A stretch of DNA of 10,132 nucleotides from Anaerolineae bacterium. GTDB lineage: Bacteria > Chloroflexota > Anaerolineae > Anaerolineales > Villigracilaceae. Below the pieces are notes generated by a model, which saw only the letters and a program-made list of their open reading frames with translations, did not search any database and was not told the DNA's origin. Shown in pieces: positions 6,220 through 10,132 of this stretch. The stretch's first letter is position 1. Each line of letters opens with the position of its first letter. Location: the NCBI GenBank assembly GCA_017303735.1, contig JAFLCF010000160.1, positions 1 through 10,132 on the forward strand. The letters run 5' to 3'. The position numbers were made by a program, and so were the translations under genes.

Positions 6220-7296
6220 TTAGATAATCCCAGAAGCTCTCACATCCCTACCCGAACCGGGTTCGGCGAGAACCTTCCCATCTTCAAAAGCCGTCTGCCC
6301 GCGCAAAACCACCTTGCGGACTTTGCCCTTTACCTTCCAACCTTCAAAGGGAGTCCAGCCGCAACGGGTGAAAGATTCACTGGCTTTGATCTCATAGGTA
6401 GCATTCTCGTCCACTTCCACCCAAGTCTCTGGTTGTTCAGGCAAATTGAAAATACGTTTTGGGTTGGTGTGCAGTTTTTGCACAATATGGTCTATGGTCA
6501 ATCGTCCATCGTCCACTGCGGTTAGCAGTAACGGCAGAATCGTCTCCAACCCAGGGAAGCCCGGAGGTGGATTCTCGCCATCTTTTTCTTCTAATGTATG
6601 TGGCGCATGGTCTGTGGCGAAACAATCGACTACATCTATATTTGTCCACAGGCTGTGGACATCTTCTTTGGTGGCTAATCGCGGACGCACTTCGCCTCTG
6701 CCGGGATGCCCATGCGAGATGGAGGGGATGTCGTCTTTTGATAGAAACAAATGATGCGGGCAAACTTCGCAGGTGACTTTGATTCCCTTTTCTTTGGCGG
6801 CTTTGATGAGCAGGATCTCTTCTTTTAGGGAAACATGCGCAATGTGAAGCGGGTGGTCATAGATGGCAGAAAATAAAATTGCCGCCGCCAATGTGCGACT
6901 CTCGGAGTGCATCACCATCGGTGCCGATTTTGGGAATTTTTGGAAGTGCGGCATCCACAAGGTCATGTCGTCGAGGCGCAATTCGCCAAAGGTGGAGTCA
7001 AGGTACATCTTTAGCCCGGCAGCTCTCGGCGCGAGCGAGGCGGCGATGTCCGCATTATCGGGTCCAGCTCCCACGTATTGACCATAGTCGCAGCGGGCTT
7101 TGGCTTTGGCGGCATCCAGTGCGAGGGTGAGAGTCGCTTCATCGAAGATCGGCGGCTTTGTATTGGGCATGCCAAGAATGGTGGTGACTCCGCCTGCATG
7201 GGCAGCTTGAGTGGCAGTGTCCCAATCTTCTTTGTGGGTGGCGCCGGGTTCGCGTACATGGACGTGGGGGTCGATTAATCCGGGAAGTTTTAACAT
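6220..7296 (-). CDS. pyrC: Dihydroorotase, CAD-like
   Basis: Cytosolic zinc enzyme closing carbamoyl-aspartate to dihydroorotate. With the start at 7296 the protein has 358 residues. Metal ligands are H11 and H13 (DPHVHVRE), the carboxylatable K96 (AGLKMYL), H130 (VMHSE), H154 (IAHVS) and D229 (ATDHAPH). T102-F103 match the catalytic flexible loop. Spacings between the first five ligands (85, 119 and 143 residues from H11) equal those in human CAD (H1471, K1556, H1590, H1614). Long stretches such as KEEILLIKAAK and PPPGFPGLET also resemble CAD. The frame is open up to an ATG at 7353 (377 residues), but that extension has no Shine-Dalgarno site, shows no family similarity and contains a promoter, so I prefer 7296. 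It is transcribed alone, divergently from the desaturase. Confidence 0.94.
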   Translation of the reverse strand: MLKLPGLIDPHVHVREPGATHKEDWDTATQAAHAGGVTTILGMPNTKPPIFDEATLTLALDAAKAKARCDYGQYVGAGPDNADIAASLAPRAAGLKMYLDSTFGELRLDDMTLWMPHFQKFPKSAPMVMHSESRTLAAAILFSAIYDHPLHIAHVSLKEEILLIKAAKEKGIKVTCEVCPHHLFLSKDDIPSISHGHPGRGEVRPRLATKEDVHSLWTNIDVVDCFATDHAPHTLEEKDGENPPPGFPGLETILPLLLTAVDDGRLTIDHIVQKLHTNPKRIFNLPEQPETWVEVDENATYEIKASESFTRCGWTPFEGWKVKGKVRKVVLRGQTAFEDGKVLAEPGSGRDVRASGII

Positions 7297-7302
7297 GTCG
7301 CC

Positions 7303-7332
7303 AGTATAAGACGAAACCGGGGCAACTGTAAA
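7303..7332 (-). promoter_or_regulatory. Promoter for pyrC, probably leaderless
   Basis: Minus strand: -35 TTTACA (7332-7327), 18-base spacer, -10 TATACT (7308-7303). The -10 ends 6 bases before the ATG at 7296, so transcription would begin at or next to the start codon, and there is no Shine-Dalgarno site. Confidence 0.6.
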
Positions 7333-7479
7333 CAGATATTTATTCACTGCCATTTTTTATTATTCCGCAGTATGATATTTAATAGAGACGAATGCCCAAG
7401 GGGGGCAATTTTCAGATATTCAGGAAATTCGCGTAACGGCAGTCTCGAAATACGGTTGTATACACCATACTCAGACCTC

Positions 7480-7484
7480 GGAGG
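7480..7484 (+). promoter_or_regulatory. Shine-Dalgarno site deciding the desaturase start
   Basis: GGAGG lies 7 bases before the ATG at 7492. The frame is open upstream to an ATG at 7372, but the extra 40 residues have no desaturase similarity and no ribosome site. The gap 7354-7491 holds this leader. I see no convincing -35/-10 pair in it, only a TATACA at 7459-7464 without a matching -35. Confidence 0.75.
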
Positions 7485-7491
7485 TTTTCTT

Positions 7492-8505
7492 ATGAGCACT
7501 GAACAATTCAAATGGCAATCGATCGTTGCCAAATACGCCTACCCCGAAACCTGGCGCAGTTTGTGGCAGGTTTTCAATTCGGTCATTCCATTTTTCGTGC
7601 TGTGGTATCTGGCATATCTCAGCCTGCAAGTGGGCTACTGGTTGACCTTGTTGTTGACCATTCCTGCTGCGGGATTCATGGTGCGTATGTTCATCATCTT
7701 CCATGATTGTTGCCACGGCTCGTTCTTCGAAAGCAAACTTGCCAATGACCGCATGGGGCTTTTGCTCGGTGCCGCCGTCTGGACTCCCTACTACAATTGG
7801 AAACATTCGCACGCCATTCACCATGCCACCGCCGGTGACCTCGACCGCCGCGGCATTGGCGATGTGTATACCATGACCGTGGAGGAATATCTGGCAGCAC
7901 CCTGGTACAAAAAAGTTGGGTATCGCATCATGCGCAACCCGTTCATCCTTTTCACCGTTGGCGCAACAATTGTATTTGTGATCGCCCATCGTTTTTGGGA
8001 TACAGGCGCAGGCAAACGCGAAAAGAATAGCGTGATCTGGACCAACCTGGCATTGCTCGGCTTCGTCGGCTGGACGATTCACCTGATCGGCTGGCAGGCG
8101 TATGTGATGGTGGAACTTCCCATTTTGTTAATGGCGTGCGGTGCGGGTGTGTGGCTGTTCTATGTGCAGCACAACTTCGAGCCGACCTATTGGGAACGCC
8201 ACCAGAGCTGGAGCTTCTTCAATGCCGGTATGGACGGCAGCTCCTTCTATAAGCTTCCCAAAGTTTTACAGTGGTTCACGGGAAATATCGGATTCCATCA
8301 CATTCACCACCTCAGCCCAAAGATCCCCAACTACAAGCTGGAGGAGTGTCATAACGAAAACCCTGAATTCCAGATCGAGCCGCTGACCTTCCGCGATAGT
8401 TTGAAGTCGTTGTACTTCCGTCTATGGGATGAGAAAGAGAAGATGCTCGTCGGTTGGAACGCGATCAAGAAATACAAGATGACATCGCAGAAAAACCCAG
8501 GATAA
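7492..8505 (+). CDS. Membrane fatty acid desaturase (delta-12/acyl-lipid type)
   Basis: Integral-membrane di-iron desaturase of 337 residues that would introduce a double bond into acyl chains of membrane lipids using O2 and an electron donor. The three histidine boxes are clear: HDCCH (71-75), HSHAIHH (105-111) and HHIHH (269-273). An extra conserved His is in YVQHNFE (H227). Hydrophobic spans lie around 30-70, 86-97, 150-167 and 185-225. The order and spacing fit the DesA/Des family; regiospecificity cannot be read from sequence. The second Cys in HDCCH replaces the commoner Gly. It is a single-gene unit ending in a strong terminator. An O2-requiring enzyme suggests an at least microaerobic lifestyle. 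The neighbours give no functional link. Confidence 0.92.
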   Translation: MSTEQFKWQSIVAKYAYPETWRSLWQVFNSVIPFFVLWYLAYLSLQVGYWLTLLLTIPAAGFMVRMFIIFHDCCHGSFFESKLANDRMGLLLGAAVWTPYYNWKHSHAIHHATAGDLDRRGIGDVYTMTVEEYLAAPWYKKVGYRIMRNPFILFTVGATIVFVIAHRFWDTGAGKREKNSVIWTNLALLGFVGWTIHLIGWQAYVMVELPILLMACGAGVWLFYVQHNFEPTYWERHQSWSFFNAGMDGSSFYKLPKVLQWFTGNIGFHHIHHLSPKIPNYKLEECHNENPEFQIEPLTFRDSLKSLYFRLWDEKEKMLVGWNAIKKYKMTSQKNPG

Positions 8506-8510
8506 GAATG

Positions 8511-8546
8511 AAAAGAGGCTGTCATTTTCATGACAGCCTCTTTTTT
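8511..8546 (+). terminator. Intrinsic terminator of the desaturase gene, likely bidirectional
   Basis: A perfect 15-bp stem (8511-8525 with 8530-8544), loop TTTC, followed by a T-run to 8546. The left arm begins AAAAG, so the minus transcript also ends in a U-run and the structure can stop the convergent permease transcript. It starts 5 bases after the desaturase stop. Confidence 0.93.
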
Positions 8547-8614
8547 GTACACGGATTGGACGGAAAACACGGAAAGAGGATATTTTGCCCGTCTAATCCG
8601 TGTTTTCCGTGTAC
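8547..8614. repeat. Inverted repeat of ACACGGA-type motifs between convergent genes
   Basis: Perfect 14-bp arms at 8560-8573 (ACGGAAAACACGGA) and 8597-8610, with a 23-bp spacer. The outer ends GTACACGGA (8547-8555) and TCCGTGTAC (8606-8614) are also inverted copies, so two alternative foldings are possible. It directly follows the terminator and ends 7 bases short of the permease stop. Probably a dispersed intergenic repeat; no coding capacity. Confidence 0.7.
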
Positions 8615-8621
8615 GAATGAA

Positions 8622-10037
8622 TTAATCCTTCTTGAAAATCACAAAGATCAAATTCATCACGATGCCTACAATGGCGGCGAACACAATCGCCGGAATACCT
8701 TGTGGGAAGACTACCGGCACCGTGAAGGGGAATAGTCCGTTCTCGAGCCCGAGGTTGCCGCCGATGCCGCAGACCAAGATGGCAGAACCAATGGCAAGAT
8801 TCTTCGGGTTGAACAAGTCCACCTTCTCCGATTGGATGAGCGCCACGCCCTGCATACCGATCACACCGAAGAGATAGATGGCAAGTCCGCCTGTGACCGC
8901 GACCGGAATGGAATTGACCAAGCCCGCCAGTTTACCTACGAAGCCCAGCAAAATTGCCATCGCGCCTGCCGTCATCAAAACCGGGATGGAGTAATTGCGG
9001 GTGATCGCCATCAGCGAATTATTCTCACCGTAGTTCGTACCCGCTGCGCCGCCGAGGAAACCAACCACGAGGTCATCGGCGCCATCGGCTACGAGATTCA
9101 AACCGATCAATTCTTTGATGTTGAACGGCTTGCGTCCAAGTTGTTCGGCGAGTGTATCAATATATAAGCTCATCTGATATAGATGCGCCGTCGATTCGGG
9201 AATGGTCGCAATCGCGATCAATGAAATGCTCACCACCAATTCCCAGGCGCGCGGGTCACCGAAAGCGGGTAAGGTGATGGCTGGCACACGGAACCAAGCC
9301 GCATTGGCGATCACGCTATAGTCCACGACGCCGAGCATGGCAGAGAAGACATAGCCGATCACCGCGCCCAACAAAATCGGCAACATGCCGAGCAAGCCTT
9401 TATTCTGCAAAAAGACAGAGCATAAAACAGTTGCCAGCAAGGTCACGAATGCCACCAGCCAGTTTCCGCTCGCCATGCCCAGAACTGCACCTGCTAAAGC
9501 AATACCGATAACCACAGCCATGGAGCCCGTCACAATCGGCGGCAAAACTTTATCAAGCGCGCTCTTTCCTACACGCATGATGAGCAAGCCGACCAAAATT
9601 TCTACTACAGCAGTGCCAATGATGCCCACCTGCACCAGCCGCACGCCTTCAGCGCAATAAGCAGCATCACTAGCGAAACAATCACCCGCGTACAGGCTCA
9701 TCGCCGTCACTACCACAGCGATATATGAAAACGACGAACCGTAATACATGGGAATCTTGCGCTGCGAAACCAACAGGGCAATGATGGTTCCCAAGCCAGA
9801 TGCCAGCAGCGTCACGCCCACATCGAACTTTGTCAACACCGCCACCAACACCGTTGCCGGGAACATCGTCAGCACTTGTTGGAAGCCGAGGCTCAACATC
9901 GCACCGACGGGCGGAGTGTCATCGGGCAGATAGCCCATCACACCGGATGCTGTCGCCTCTTTCTTAACCTCCACCTGCTTTGGCGCCGCAGGCTGACTCT
10001 TGCCCTTGGGCTTTGTCTTGCTATTTTTTGTTGCCAT
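8622..10037 (-). CDS. uraA: Uracil/nucleobase permease, NCS2 family
   Basis: Inner-membrane proton symporter of 471 residues importing uracil (or possibly xanthine/another nucleobase), feeding salvage to UMP. About 14 hydrophobic spans fill residues 45-468. The NCS2 signature region TNYGENNSLMAITR (335-347, E338) and the upstream acidic residue in ATIPESTAHL (E281) correspond to the two Glu residues that bind uracil in E. coli UraA. A Lys/Pro/Ala-rich cytoplasmic N-terminus of about 35 residues is longer than in UraA (429 residues). The start at 10037 is chosen because AGGAG (10045-10049) lies 7 bases upstream. An ATG at 10043 is too close to it, and the longer open frame to 10112 crosses a terminator hairpin. 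Presence with pyrC, pyrE and pyrF favours uracil as substrate; xanthine is not excluded. Confidence 0.9.
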   Translation of the reverse strand: MATKNSKTKPKGKSQPAAPKQVEVKKEATASGVMGYLPDDTPPVGAMLSLGFQQVLTMFPATVLVAVLTKFDVGVTLLASGLGTIIALLVSQRKIPMYYGSSFSYIAVVVTAMSLYAGDCFASDAAYCAEGVRLVQVGIIGTAVVEILVGLLIMRVGKSALDKVLPPIVTGSMAVVIGIALAGAVLGMASGNWLVAFVTLLATVLCSVFLQNKGLLGMLPILLGAVIGYVFSAMLGVVDYSVIANAAWFRVPAITLPAFGDPRAWELVVSISLIAIATIPESTAHLYQMSLYIDTLAEQLGRKPFNIKELIGLNLVADGADDLVVGFLGGAAGTNYGENNSLMAITRNYSIPVLMTAGAMAILLGFVGKLAGLVNSIPVAVTGGLAIYLFGVIGMQGVALIQSEKVDLFNPKNLAIGSAILVCGIGGNLGLENGLFPFTVPVVFPQGIPAIVFAAIVGIVMNLIFVIFKKD

Positions 10038-10060
10038 TTGCATTCTCCTCTGTCTGAGAT

Positions 10061-10090
10061 AAAAAAAGAGAGCCGCCAAAAGCGACTCTC
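10061..10090 (-). terminator. Terminator-like hairpin in the uracil permease leader
   Basis: Minus strand: GAGAGTCGC (10090-10082), loop TTTTG, GCGGCTCTC (10076-10068), then seven U residues (10067-10061). The stem includes one G-U pair that would be a mismatch in the plus transcript, so the hairpin belongs to the leftward RNA. It ends 11 bases before the Shine-Dalgarno site. It is either the terminator of a gene to the right of the window or an attenuator of the permease. Confidence 0.8.
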
Positions 10091-10132
10091 CAAATTCATA
10101 AAATAGAGGCAACCATTCCGAAGAAATGTTGA

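Noticed and set aside
6642..6663. Inverted pair of DnaA-like boxes (TTGTCCACA and its mirror) inside pyrC
   Set aside because: It encodes conserved dihydroorotase residues (around VHSLWTN) and both boxes are imperfect, so chance within coding sequence is likely, though weak DnaA binding is possible.
7393..7407. TGCCC-AAGGG-GGGCA hairpin followed by ATTTT upstream of the desaturase
   Set aside because: The 5-bp stem is too weak to call a terminator or riboswitch, and no known leader motif is visible.
7372..7491. Desaturase start at 7372
   Set aside because: The extra 40 residues are unlike any desaturase N-terminus, and GGAGG is placed for the ATG at 7492.
10038..10112. Longer uracil permease N-terminus
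   Set aside because: The extension would be encoded by a terminator hairpin and U-run; AGGAG supports 10037.
1..10132. CRISPR arrays, tRNA or rRNA genes, transposases, defence or toxin-antitoxin genes
   Set aside because: Looked for on both strands; no repeat-spacer pattern, cloverleaf sequence or matching protein found.

Overview
The window looks like part of a bacterial chromosome, most plausibly from Chloroflexota (Anaerolineae-like). That is an inference from three things: a spoVS gene with no other sporulation gene in view, a lamin-tail-domain secreted protein with Pro/Thr linkers, and dispersed inverted repeats of a kind common in such genomes. No marker gene in the window settles the phylum. 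The theme is pyrimidine metabolism. Four of the eight genes make or import pyrimidines (pyrE, pyrF, pyrC and a UraA-type uracil permease).

Layout, left to right. Positions 1-1768 hold a leftward operon pyrF-pyrE-Nudix hydrolase, the last cut by the window edge. Its leader (1781-1820) is a strong hairpin plus U-run squeezed between the pyrF ribosome site and the stop of the upstream gene. Positions 1825-5064 encode a large exported protein with three lamin-tail domains and about four Ig-like domains, with its own -10 box at 5106-5111. Positions 5200-5484 encode SpoVS, with a good promoter and Shine-Dalgarno site.

Positions 5485-6219 have no gene. They contain four perfect DnaA boxes (TTATCCACA) and several near-perfect ones between 5606 and 6060. 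At the left end two abutting boxes are followed by a C-run, CTA/TTA-type DnaA-trio repeats and a segment of about 27% GC. This is the architecture of a bacterial origin-unwinding region, and I consider the stretch a strong candidate for the chromosomal oriC, although dnaA is not in view. A 122-bp dispersed repeat (6070-6191) separates it from pyrC.

Positions 6220-7296 encode a dihydroorotase whose active-site spacing matches the dihydroorotase domain of animal CAD. It probably starts on a leaderless transcript. A membrane fatty-acid desaturase follows on the plus strand (7492-8505), then back-to-back terminator and repeat hairpins (8511-8614), then the convergent NCS2 uracil permease (8622-10037), which has a terminator-like hairpin in its leader.

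How the parts fit: PyrC, PyrE and PyrF carry out three of the last four steps from carbamoyl-aspartate to UMP, and the permease salvages uracil. Both the pyrF operon and the permease carry intrinsic-terminator hairpins just upstream of their ribosome sites, so regulated attenuation is possible. All five genes left of the candidate origin run away from it. The genes to its right are of mixed strand.
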